DNA of 64,000 nt from Scenedesmus sp. ARA3. Taxonomy: Eukaryota > Chlorophyta > Chlorophyceae > Sphaeropleales > Scenedesmaceae. Location of the stretch: contig RWJK01001964.1 of assembly GCA_004335835.1 (NCBI GenBank), positions 1 to 64,000 of the forward strand, in the 5' to 3' direction. Shown here piece by piece: positions 13,212 to 21,858 of the stretch. Below the pieces are notes generated by a model. The model made no database searches and was not told the DNA's origin. It saw only the letters and a program-made list of their open reading frames with translations. The translations under genes and the position numbers were made by a program. Each line of letters starts with the position of its first letter. Within the stretch, counting starts at the first letter, position 1.

Positions 13212-16200
13212 ACCGCAGCTGTTCTTTGCCAAGGTGCTGCGCTCTGCCGGCGAGGAAGAAGTGAAGGCGCTGTTTGCGCGCTACGGGCGCGTGGTGGAGG
13301 TCAACCTGTTCAGGGCCTTCCAGGTGATTCTTGAGGACATAACATAACACAATGACACAATGCAAGTGATCAGGATTCATGTTACTGTTGCAGTACTTGT
13401 GCGCGCTACGGGCGCGTGGTGGAGGTCTAACTGTTCAGGGCCTTCTAAGTGGATGTCAACAGGGTTTTAAGGATAACATAACACAATGACACAATGCAAG
13501 TGATCAGGATTCATTTTTTATTTACGTGTGCCCGCTACGGGCGCGTGGTGGAGGTCAACCTGGTCCAAGCCTTCCAAGTGATCACACCCAGCATTAGTAA
13601 TCATAGTATAAGTGACACGGTTCAGGTAACTGTTACATGCGATTTTGCGCGCTGCAGCGCGTGCTGCAGGTCGCGCCCACCACCAAGGGCTGCAGGCTGG
13701 TCACGATCGGCAGCAACGAGGCTAAACCCCTTGCTGCTGCTGTGAATTTGTTACGTTCATGTTACAATCGTGTTACATCTGTAGCGATGTTTTTGGCTGC
13801 AGGGCGCGCCCACCACCAAGGGCTGTGGGCTGGTCACCATGGGCAGCAGCGACGAGGCTGAACACACCACTGCTGCTGATGTGTGTAAGTCACTGTCATG
13901 TTACATTTGTGTTACTTTTTGTAACATTTGTGTTACTCTGTGCTGCTGCAGGGCGCGCCTACCACCAAGGGCTGTGGGCTGGTCACGATGGGCAACAATG
14001 ACGAGGCAGCAGCAGCCATTGATGCCCTCGACCGCAAGCACATCTGGGATGGCATGGAGGCACCCATGGTGAGTCAGATCGAAGGTCTTTGCTCGGGGTT
14101 TGACCATGAGGGTTTATTAGCTACCAGGGTTGGGGTTCAAGCTCTTGACCGCAAGCACATCTGGGACGGCATGGAGGCCCCAATGGTGGGTCGGGGTTTG
14201 GGAATTTAGCCGTATCGGGTTACTGAGGGTTTAAACGCCGAAGGCTTAGTCACTGAACTGTTGAGAATGCTCGTGACAGCAAGCACATCTGGGACGGCAT
14301 GGAGGCCCCAATGGTGGGTCGGGGTTTGGGATTTTAGCCATATCAGGTTACTGAGGGTTTAAACGCCGAAGGCTTAGTCACTGAACTGTTATTGATGCTC
14401 GTGACAGCAAGCACATCTGGGACGGCATGGAGGCCCCAATGGTGGGTTGGTGTTTAGTTATATTGTGTTACTGAAGGTTTACCCGCCAAGTTTTTAGTTG
14501 CTAAACTGTTACGCTGCATTTCAGTCCTTGACAATCATGTGTGTGGCAGTTGATGCCCTTGACAGCAAGCACATCTGGGACGGCATGGAGGCCCCAATGG
14601 TGGGCCGGGGTTTAGCTATATTGGGTTACTGAGGGTTTACCCGCCAAGTTTTTAGTCACCAACTGTTAGTCGTGGAAACTCCTGTGCGTGAGAGTTGATG
14701 CTCTTGACAGCAAGCCATGTGGGACGGCATGCGGCACCCTTGGTGAGTCGGGATCGAGGATTATCTGCTCAGGGTTTGGCAATGAGGGCTAATCAGCCAC
14801 CAAAGTTGTAGTGTTTTAGGGTTGAAGCTCTGGACAGCAAGCACATCTGGGACGGCATGGAGGCACCCATGGTGGGTCGCGGTTGAGGGTTGATCTATGA
14901 TTTAGGGTGCAACTGCCAAGGCTTTGACCAGTCAACGGTTACGCTGCACTGTAGTGTTTTATCTGCAACAGCTGGCACATTCGGGACGGCATGGAGGCAC
15001 GTATGGTGCGTTGGGTGTCCATTTCTAAGGGTTTCACCACCAAGGGTTTGATAATAAGCAATCGTGCTTTGCTTCAGTCATGAATATGAATTAGTCATGA
15101 TGATTCAGTGCGGTATCATCCTGTCTTGTGTCTGATCCATTGCTGCTTTCAACATTGCTCCGTATGCAGGTGGTCAAGTGGATGGACGCTGCGCTGCAGA
15201 AGCGGCGGCGCGAGGAGCACCTTGCGGCGATGAGGCAGGGCCTGGTGCCCAGCATGAGCATGAGTGAGTCTTCTATGCTTCCTATCTACTTGTTATGCCT
15301 AGTTTTGTGCACCTGTTTCTTGCAGCAGCAATGCATTGACATGTATAGTTGACGCCCCGCACAAAGCAGGAAAAGGCGGCCATGCGGCAGGGCCTGGTGC
15401 CCAGCATGAGCATGAGTGAGTGGCGGTACTGCATGACCGGCATACTTGGTGTCACTGCAGATATACACCTAGTGTGGGGGCTTTACACCAACTGGCGCTC
15501 ATGCAGAACCTCTTGTAGTCTGCAGACGCATTGCATCAGCAAGGTATGCGCAGCTGCATGTTACACCACTCACATGCAACTGGCTACATTACTGTCAGCA
15601 CGATGCACAATGCATGCTCGCTTCCAACACCACTGCTGCCTTGTCACACCTGCACAACTGCGTGCTGCAGGCACCGACATGTGGTCCGGCAGCAGCAGCA
15701 GGGCCGGCACCTCCGGCGGCGCAGCAGCAGCAGCAGCAGCAAGCCGCTCCGGGGCCAGCCTCAGCCAAGGGAAGCTGCTGGAAGCAGCGGCAGCAGCAGC
15801 AGCAGCAAAATCGGGCAGCGACAGCGCGCATGCTGCTGCCGCTGCTGGCAGCAGCGGCGGCGTGGGTCTGCCGGCGGAGCTGCCGCCTGTGGGGTGTGCT
15901 CCTGATGCTTATAAGCTGTTCATCGGCAACATTCCAAAGAGCTACACAGAAGAGGAACTGCGCCCGGTGAGCTACTGCCACATGTGTATAAGTAGCGTTG
16001 CCGTCTCTCTTCCACTGCTGGTTGATACACCATGTGTTTCTGCTGGGGCATCATAAGGCGGTGTGGCGGTTGTGTGGGGTTTGCTCCTGATGCCTACCAG
16101 CTGTTCATACCTGTGGGGGTCGTTTGTGACAAGTTCACCACCCCAATGGCCTTGCACGCCGTGACTCACGGTGCTGCTGCTGCTGCTGTATTGCTTGCAT

Positions 16201-16781
16201 GTGTTCTAAGCAGTTGGGCCAGTCGTTGAGCTGGTTGTTGTGCGCGGCAAGTGCACGCATGAGTCCATAGCCTGACTTGTGCTGCTGCTGCTGCTGCTGC
16301 TGCTGAATTGCTTGCAGGTGTTCCAAGCAGTGGGTCCAGTTGTTGAGCTGGTGGTTGTGCGTGACAAGTTCACGCACGAATCCAAGGGCAGCGCTTTTGT
16401 GTGGTACGCGACACGCGCAGACGCGGACCAGGTGCGTCGAGGGGTTTGTAGAATGTAGTGTATCAGCCTGATGTGTTTTGGGGTTTGGTGAACACACATG
16501 CCCAGGGGCTGCTCTGTTGTGTGGTATGCGTCACGCGCAGACGCAGAGCAGGTGGCTGTAGTTGTTGTTCGCCAGTCGTTGCTGCTGTTGCAGTGGCGGC
16601 AGCGGCTGCTGCTGCTGCTGCTGCTGCTGGTACGAATGCTCTGCAGTTCGGGCACTGGCTACAAGTGCTGCAGCTGTTGCTGTGGCCGTGTTGCCACTCA
16701 GTCCTTGCAACTACAGCTTCAGCTGCGGAGGCTATTGTGGTGGTGAATGCATAACTGAAGTTTAACTCTGTTTCTTGCTGC

Positions 16782-16814
<33 letters not shown>

Positions 16815-18364
16815 TGCTGCTGCTGCAGGCCGTGCTGCAACTGAACCTGTGCCGGGTGCTGCAGGACCCAAGCGGCGAGCAGGTGCGGCTAGTTGTTACA
16901 TGTGTTATTTGCTGGCCGTGTCACATTTGTTACAGTTGTCACAGCAGAGAGCACTTGCGATTGCGGTGCTGCCTTTCTCAGCTGTTGCAGCTTTTTCTTC
17001 TCAGCGTTTGCAGCTTCCCAGCCTGACGATGTGCTTCAGCTCCAAGCGACATGAAGTATACAGTTCTGTTTACTGCTCCTGCTCTTTACCAGCGAGGCAG
17101 AGCTGCTTGCGCTGTGCTGTAGCCCTTGCGATAGGCCACCGCGCAACCAGCCGGTTTTGCTTTTCTTGTTTCTTTAATCCTGACTAGTCCTGACTGTTAT
17201 CTATCTTGTCATTCTGTCGCTTTCATCTGCAGGTGCGGCCGCTGGTGGTGCGCCGCGCCAACATGCGCAAGCCCGTCGCACCACCGACACACACACTGCG
17301 TGTTCAAACGTTTGAATCTTCTGTTTTTGCACTTTCAATTGAGATCAAACCGCAGGTGCGGCCGCTGGTGGTGCGCCGCGCCAACATGCGCAAGCCCGCC
17401 GCACCACCAACACACACGCACGTTCAAACGTTTGAATCTCCTGATTTGCATTTCAATTCAATTCAAACAACAGGTGCGGCCGCTGGTGGTGCGCCGCGCC
17501 AACATGCGCAAGCCCGCCAGCGCGCTCATGCAGCAGCAGCCGCTGCAGCACCAGCACGCCGGCGGCCTGATCGGCGGCGGCGGCGGCGGGCCGATGCAGC
17601 ACAGCAGCAACAGCAGCAGCCAGACCGCTGGCGGCTATTCGTACCAGCACACCAGCATGTCAATGTCTGGCGGTGGCCACACAGCATCAGCAGGAGCAGC
17701 AGGCGTGATGAATATGGGCCTCGGTGCTGCTGCTTCGGCGGCGGCGGCTGGCTTGCCGCAGCAGCAGCAGCAGCAGCAGCAGCAGCGGCACCAGAGCTTG
17801 TCTGGCGTGCTGGACTTTGTGGGGCTGCAGCAGCAGCAGCAGCAGCAGGGGATGGCGGATCTGCCGCTGCAGCTACAGCCGATGGGCATGCAGGTGGGCC
17901 TTTCGTACGGTGTTATGTTTAAACATGTCATGACATGTGTTATAATGGTTTTGGTCATGTTTGGGGTGCCGCAGCATGAGGCATGACGCTGCAGCTACAG
18001 CCGATGGGCTTTACGCCGTGCATTATAAATAGCACGCCTGCTGAGATTGCGCCATGCAGTGTGGTGACAAACTTTGGTGACAAACTTAATCATATACATT
18101 GCCTTCACCAATGCCTGCAGGTGCAGCCGGATTACCGCAGCTTCTACGGTACGCCTGCAGCACCCTACCAGGTTGCAGGCCCTGGCTCCGCTATGGACAG
18201 CAGCAGCAGCAACATCCTGCTCAGTGCTGCTGCTCCGGGCCAGTTCAGCCCCGCTGCAGCGCTGCAGCAGCAGCAGCAGCAGCAGCCTCAGCAGCAGCAG
18301 CAGTACTTCATCCAGCAGCAGCAGCAGCAGCAGCAGCAGCCTCAGCAGCAGCAGCAGTACTTCA

Positions 18365-18398
<34 letters not shown>

Positions 18399-18723
18399 GG
18401 CGCTGCGTGCGGCGAGCGCCGGGGGCGTGGTGCGCGGCACGGCGAGCAGCCCCGGCGGCGCAGCAGCAGCAGCAGCGGCAGCAGCAGCAGCCGGCATGGG
18501 TCCAGTGGTGCAGATGTCAATGCAGCTGACAGCTATGCAGATGGGCGTGTTGACTCCGCAGCTCTTTAACATAGCATCCATGTCGGGTGCTGACATCAGC
18601 ACTGTCCCGGTCAACGGCGGGGTGTACTATGTTAGTTTGACCGGCGCGCAGAGCCACGTCGAGTCTGCCAGACAGCTGGTGGGCTCAGTGCTGGCGCAGC
18701 TGCAGATGACGGGCATCATGTAA
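4687..18723 (+). CDS. Four-RRM plus KH-like RNA-binding protein (CELF/Bruno-like), 14 exons
   Basis: Predicted exons: 4687-4767, 5652-5783, 9307-9465, 9935-10069, 10686-10778, 12110-12241, 13219-13323, 13952-14068, 15170-15263, 15671-15966, 16318-16431, 16829-16882, 17474-17893 and 18121-18723 (844 aa). All junctions are GT-AG; all are phase 0 except exon 9/10 (phase 1). RRM1 is at about 48-132 (RNP2 LFVGWV, RNP1 RGCAFVSY), RRM2 144-224 (KGCGFITM), RRM3 245-324 (KGCGLVTM) and RRM4 432-514 (LFIGNI, KGSAFVWY). RRM2 and RRM3 end in AVKWAD and VVKWMD, resembling the VKFAD ending of CELF/Bruno proteins. Residues 350-420 are Ala/Ser-rich and 520-760 Gln/Gly/Ala-rich. Residues 773-844 form a KH-like fold with VSLTGAQSHVESARQLV but no clear GXXG loop. 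CELF family members bind UGU/CUG-type RNA and control splicing, translation or decay; the same role here is inference. Exon 1 is the least certain, chosen because it opens with ATG and joins exon 2 in phase. No TGTAA signal lies in the first ~300 bp after the stop. Confidence 0.88.
5455..5783 (+). repeat. Exon-2 acceptor echo array, 3 copies
   Basis: The junction GCTTGCAG|GAAC occurs with exon-like starts at 5455, 5556 and 5652 (the true exon 2), spaced 101 and 96 bp. The second copy carries about 48 nt of exon-like sequence, encoding PELSELSKEEAGQ, before running into intron sequence. The AG is intact in all three. Confidence 0.85.
6040..6400 (+). repeat. CAG-rich minisatellite inside intron 2
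   Basis: About four copies of a 75-110-bp unit marked by GGAGGCAGTGTTGCTGGCGG and GCAGGCGGCTTGCAGG, separated by variable CAG runs. Reading frames through it give only poly-Gln, poly-Ala or poly-Ser and are not coding evidence. Confidence 0.85.
6560..8110 (+). repeat. CAG microsatellites and minisatellites of intron 2
   Basis: Pure CAG runs lie at about 6586-6661 and 8059-8105. Between them are three further unit types. One contains GTCAACACAGGCTGCGCGCC (two copies, 6670 and 6747). One contains GGCTGCAGCTTGTTTGACTG or a variant (four copies, 6890-7140). One is a ~360-bp unit containing GCTGCCAGCATCGATGCCGC (7319 and 7679). Intron 2 is 3.5 kb, by far the longest of this gene. Confidence 0.85.
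8711..9361 (+). repeat. Exon-3 acceptor echo array, 6 copies
   Basis: Exon-like starts after CTGCAG occur at 8711, 8841, 8935, 9057, 9180 and 9307 (the true exon 3), spaced 94-130 bp. Each copy resembles the first ~54 nt of the exon, encoding variants of YGDVRDIIILKDKVSSQP. Homology stops there and the intron tail leading to the next acceptor follows. All six keep the AG. Confidence 0.93.
9603..9990 (+). repeat. Exon-4 acceptor echo array, 3 copies
   Basis: The motif GTGCGCTTTG(T/C)(G/T)CGCAGCCA with a preceding CAG occurs at 9603, 9781 and 9935 (true exon 4), spaced 178 and 154 bp. The first copy has an in-frame TAG where the exon has CAG. Confidence 0.88.
9978..10540 (+). repeat. Exon-4 donor echo array, 3 copies of ~217 bp
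   Basis: Blocks starting at 9978, 10192 and 10413 each contain the 3' part of exon 4 and its GAG|GTG donor plus ~130 bp of intron. The shared exon end is CTTCAGCCAGTTTGGGGAGG. Only the first is continuous with the upstream exon. The copies also contain an internal CCCGCAG that could act as an acceptor, so copies 2 and 3 could be read as whole mini-exons. Confidence 0.9.
10581..10685 (+). repeat. Partial exon-5 echo followed by a (CTG)n tract at the 3' splice site
   Basis: GTGCCGGGAGCGCC at about 10588 echoes TTCCGGGAGCGCC in exon 5. A (CTG)n tract at about 10624-10682 then runs directly into the CTGCAG acceptor, in the position of the pyrimidine tract. Confidence 0.75.
10728..11230 (+). repeat. 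Exon-5 donor echo array, 3 copies
   Basis: The block with AGCAAGGGCTGCGGCTT(C/G)AT through CCATGGCG|GTGA occurs at 10728, 10959 and 11161, spaced 231 and ~202 bp. The donors read GTGAGT, GTGAGT and GTGAAT. Confidence 0.9.
11228..11659 (+). repeat. Exact 72-bp satellite, 6 copies, in intron 5
   Basis: Unit starts are at 11228, 11300, 11372, 11444, 11516 and 11588 with no indels. An isolated copy of the unit lies at 10796-10867, immediately downstream of the exon-5 donor. Because 72 is divisible by 3, several frames stay open through the array on both strands; these are artefacts of the period, not genes. Confidence 0.95.
11792..12241 (+). repeat. Exon-6 acceptor echo array, 3 copies
   Basis: The junction CAG|GCGATGCAAGC(G/A)CTTGATG occurs with starts at 11792, 11939 and 12110 (true exon 6), spaced 147 and 171 bp, each preceded by (CTG)n. 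The second copy extends at least 60 nt and includes the KWADP-coding end before it decays. Confidence 0.9.
12170..12393 (+). repeat. Exon-6 donor echo, 2 copies
   Basis: The exon end GTGAAGTGGGC(A/G)GACCC...ATG|GT at 12168-12241 is repeated at about 12319-12392. The peptide is altered but frame and GT are kept. Confidence 0.88.
12647..13323 (+). repeat. Exon-7 acceptor echo array, 5 copies
   Basis: Exon-like starts are at 12647, 12791, 12919, 13069 and 13219 (true exon 7), spaced 144, 128, 150 and 150 bp. Each encodes LFFAKVLRS or a near variant, followed by A(or V)GEEEVKALFA, then departs into a TGTGGCAAAA-containing intron segment. A (CTG)n run precedes every acceptor, and all five keep CAG. 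Confidence 0.93.
13279..13620 (+). repeat. Exon-7 donor echo array, 3 copies
   Basis: CGCTACGGGCGCGTGGTGG occurs at 13279 (true exon), 13404 and 13533, spaced 125 and 129 bp. It is followed by echoes of the exon end and donor (CCAG|GTGAT, CTAA|GTGGA, CCAA|GTGAT). Confidence 0.88.
13670..14068 (+). repeat. Exon-8 acceptor echo array, 3 copies
   Basis: CTGCAG|G(G/T)CGCGCC(C/T)ACCACCAAGG occurs with starts at 13670, 13803 and 13952 (true exon 8), spaced 133 and 149 bp. GTTACA-rich intron segments lie between them. Confidence 0.9.
14030..15010 (+). repeat. Exon-8 donor echo array, 8 copies
   Basis: The exon end GACCGCAAGCACATCTGGGA (later copies GACAGCAAG) occurs near 14030, 14147, 14275, 14403, 14561, 14706, 14833 and 14966, spaced 117-158 bp. 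Each is followed by ATGG or TTGG and a donor-like GTGAGT, GTGGGT, GTGGGC or GTGCGT. Only the first is joined to the rest of exon 8. All eight keep GT; the sixth lacks a small piece and the eighth is the most diverged. Confidence 0.93.
15224..15425 (+). repeat. Exon-9 donor echo, 2 copies
   Basis: CAGGGCCTGGTGCCCAGCAT through ATGA|GTGAGT is present at the true exon end (to 15263) and again at about 15384-15420, about 150 bp downstream. Confidence 0.85.
15881..16560 (+). repeat. Exon-10 and exon-11 echoes
   Basis: The TTGCTCCTGATGCCTACCAG block at 16080 echoes the end of exon 10. The block 16192-16262 echoes the start of exon 11, but its acceptor has changed from GCAG to GCAT. The block 16109-16150 echoes a middle part of exon 11. 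The block 16503-16558 echoes the exon-11 end and keeps its GT. Confidence 0.85.
16775..16828 (+). repeat. (CTG)n tract forming the exon-12 acceptor region
   Basis: A nearly pure CTG run with one TTCTG interruption ends in the CTGCAG acceptor of exon 12. Similar tracts precede exons 5, 7 and 11 of this gene and exon 7 of the MYB gene. Confidence 0.85.
17233..17545 (+). repeat. Exon-13 acceptor echo array, 3 copies
   Basis: CAG|GTGCGGCCGCTGGTGGTGCG occurs with starts at 17233, 17356 and 17474 (true exon 13), spaced 123 and 118 bp. About 50 nt of exon precede a CACACAC and TTCAAACGTTTGAATC intron tail. All keep CAG. Confidence 0.92.
17867..18012 (+). repeat. Exon-13 end echo, 2 copies
   Basis: CTGCAGCTACAGCCGATGGG occurs at 17867 (exon) and about 17989 (intron). 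The second copy has lost the donor. Confidence 0.8.
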
Positions 18724-18977
18724 ACGGCAGCTGAGGCGGCTGGTGGGATTTATGCTGGCGGCTGGTGGGCTGTGTGCTGGCGCAGCAGCTGGTGGGCTGG
18801 CGGCTGGTGGGCTGATCGACTGCGTACTGGCAGCTGGTAGGCTCCATGCTGGCGCAGCTGCAGGTGGCCAGCATGATGCCGCCAGCTGACAGCTGGTGTG
18901 CTGGCGGCTGGTGGGCTTTCTGCTGGCGGCTGGTGGGCTCCGTACTGGCGCAGCTGCAGATGACGGGCATGTTGTAG
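18674..18977 (+). repeat. Terminal-exon echo array in the 3' flank
   Basis: The end of the coding region (CTGGTGGGCTCAGTGCTGGC through the stop) is echoed after the stop codon. The clearest copies are near 18831-18876 and 18925-18977, and the last even ends in a new TAG. The stretch between is built from shorter GGCGGCTGGTGGGCT units. Confidence 0.85.
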
Positions 18978-19286
18978 CCGCCGCTGGCAGCAGCAGCAGC
19001 AGCAGTAGCAGCGGCAGCGCAGACAGGCAGCTGTCACAGGCAGCTGTCACAGGCAGCGCCGACAGCTGTCACGCAGGCTACATGTGGCCGCAGCAGCTGC
19101 AGGTGTTTGGCATCATGTACCGGCAGTGGCAGCAGCAGCAGCATCTGGCAGCTTCTATGTCACAGCAGCACCTGCAGCACTTGCAGCAACATCGGCCACA
19201 CTCATTACGCTGCATGTTGCGGCAGCCACAGCAGCAGCATGCTCCAGTGTCATGTAGCAGATTATGCAGCAGCTGCAGCAGGATGT

Positions 19287-19440
19287 AGCTCATCCGCATG
19301 CACAGCTGGGCAGCCAGCACCTAGGCTGTTATTGGATGTGCAGATCTGAGCTGTGCAGATCTGAGCTGCTGTAGGATCCGCATTTGCAGCTGGGCAGCCA
19401 GCACCTGGGCTGTTGTTGGAGGTGCAGATCCAGAACTGCA
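19287..19440 (+). repeat. Tandem duplication, ~90-bp unit
   Basis: The block with CAGCTGGGCAGCCAGCACCT and TGTGCAGATC occurs at about 19302 and 19389. Confidence 0.8.
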
Positions 19441-20937
19441 AGGTATCGGCTTGGTGTTAGATGGGGCGTGCTTTGTTGAGCTGGGGTGAGGCTGGGGTTT
19501 AGACTGCACACAGAACACTGCACGCTCTGTGTGTGGGAGTGCGTTGGAGAGCATGTGGCGATGCATACGCGATTGGGCTGTGGCTGCGACTGTTCTTGAG
19601 CATGCCAGCAGCTGAGCATCTGCTGGGAAAGGAATGGGAGTTGTGCTGGAATGCATGTTAGTACGGTCTGTTTGTTTAGTTACGCGCGCGCTCGTGAGAA
19701 TTGGTGCTGTGTTATGTGCTTGCCGAGTCCAAACCCAACACGCATCCGAGGTTCATCTCTCCAACTGCGGCTATGTTTAGGCATCCCTTGCTGGTGCATA
19801 CTGCCGTCGACTTTGGCAGCGCAATGTTACTCTCTGCAACTCAAACCTGACGCATGCTGTGTGGTGGCTGCGTCCCGCCCCACGCTGCAAATCCCTTTCT
19901 AGTGGCTTTTTCTGTGTGGTTATGCGGCTGCATCCCGAACATCAGCTACGACGCGGGGTGCTGTGTTGACTTGGTGCTGCGTGTGGTTGTGCTGCTGCTG
20001 CTGCTCCTCGGCCGGCAGCCAGTTGTGCACTGCGGTACATGCGAATCGTGCTGTTACATCGGTAGTGCATGCTGCGGCAGATGACACATTTTATGTAGGC
20101 TGCTGTTTGCCGGGGCAGGGCCAGATCCAGAGTTTCAGAACACACACCGATGTTGCAGATGGGGCTGACAGGGCGGCACTGAAATGTCTCAGCTTGTTCT
20201 GTCATGACGGCTGCTGCTGCTGCTGCGTGTAGTGCAGCAGCAGCAGCAGATGCGCTGCTGACGCGCGCAATGCTGTGGCTGCTGTGCGCGTGGTGGTCGT
20301 CGGTTATGTTATGTTATGTTATGTTTCTGTTTTGGGTCCGTAGTAAGGGCCTCAGTGAGAGGGTTGTCGGGGTTTATGGATGACGGTTTCAGCAGTGCTG
20401 CAGCAAATCATTTATCTTGCAGTGCTGCAGCAGCTGCTATGTCTGCGATGCTGCTGTATTGCGTTGCGTTTGGCGGTAGCACTACGGTGCTGTATGGCGG
20501 TAGCAGCAGCTGCAACCAAAAGGCACCACAGTAGTACTTGCACGCGGACGGCTTGCGCAGCACTGCGGCGACTCACTGCCTGCAGTGCTGCATGCAATCT
20601 GCGCGCTTCCGCGCGGCTGGTGACGTGTGTGTTGCTGGTGGGCTGTCTGCTGGCGGCCAGTGGGGCGTGTGTTGGCGGCTGGTGGGCTGTGTGCTGCGTG
20701 CTGCATGCAGCTGCAGCTGCAGTAGTTTGATCTGGCAGTGCTTGCCACTGCTGCTTGATGCACGCAGCGGCAGTAGTTTGTTTGTTTGTTTTGGCGAGGC
20801 TGTGCTGATTGAGCGTGTGCACATTGCACACAGTGTGCATGCGATCAACACTTGGCTGCGAGGATCGGTTTGCTGTCGAGCATATTCTCGTTGGCGGTAT
20901 CGCTGCGTTGAGTGCAGTAGCCTGCCGTCTTTTTGGC

Positions 20938-21037
20938 TTGCGTGCTGCTTTGCTGAGGGGTCATCCCCCACAAGGATGACGCTGCAGGCGCAGGCGTCAT
21001 CCTTTGTGAGGATGACGCCGCAGCAAGCAGCACGCAA
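20938..21037. repeat. Long imperfect hairpin (stem about 44 bp)
   Basis: 20938-20982 and 20994-21037 are inverted copies of one another, with roughly six mismatches or bulges and a loop of about 11 nt. Each arm contains GGATGACG(C) and TTGCGTGCTGC or their complements. It could be a foldback precursor RNA or the remains of a short inverted-repeat element. Confidence 0.75.
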
Positions 21038-21858
21038 CCCCTCGGCTACTGAACTGCCATCGCACTGTTTGTGTTGGAATGCAGCAGGGCTTGGGGAACA
21101 TGCGGTGATTGGTGTGCATCTGCTAGTGGTGCTGCTGCTGCTGCTGCTGCTGCAGCGGAAGCAGCTCATTTCTGCCTCTAGCAGATGCACCCATTCTTGT
21201 GGTTGTGTGGTTACTGCTGCTGTGCTGCTGCTTGTTGTGCGGATGGTAGTGGAGAGGGTGGCATGAGCTCAAGGCTGTCCCCTCTGTGCTGTTGTGTATG
21301 GGTGTGTGTGAGATGGGCCTTGCAGCAGCAAGCGCCACAGAGCGCTGTCAAATGGGCGATACCAGCTGGGCATGGTACAAACGTAGGCTGATCAGGCACT
21401 GCAGTTCTGGTGTGCCAAGTGCCCTGCCGCTGCTGTTGCGCTCTGCTGCTTGGCGCTGTGCGCTGCACATACAGTTTCAACTGGTATATCTGTTACATAC
21501 TGCGCAACACCGCTTCAGGCCCACCGGCAGCTGTTGCGCGCGTGCAGCTAGTGTGGCTGCACAGAGTTTGTTGAATACTAGTACTCTACACAGTTTCCTG
21601 CAAACATCCTTCTTGTGTGATCAAGGCGAATTCTGGAGCTCAAAATTATCAGCAGTTTGAAGCTGCTGCTGCTGGCAGGTGGGGGCCCTGCTGTGCAGTT
21701 GGGATGCAAGCAAACCAAAGCAGCAGCACTGGCAGCTGTGCCTTACTGTGCCTGCCACGTACAGCAGGTTGCTATGCCAGCATGGCTGTCTGCTTGCAAG
21801 CTGTGTTGATTTGTTGCAAAATGCAGATGCTACGTTTGTACCACACCCAGCTGTACAG

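Noticed and set aside
5455..18977. Echo arrays as a pure assembly error
   Set aside because: Copies within an array differ by many substitutions and small indels and have different spacings, which duplicated reads or collapsed haplotypes would not produce; read-level confirmation is still needed.
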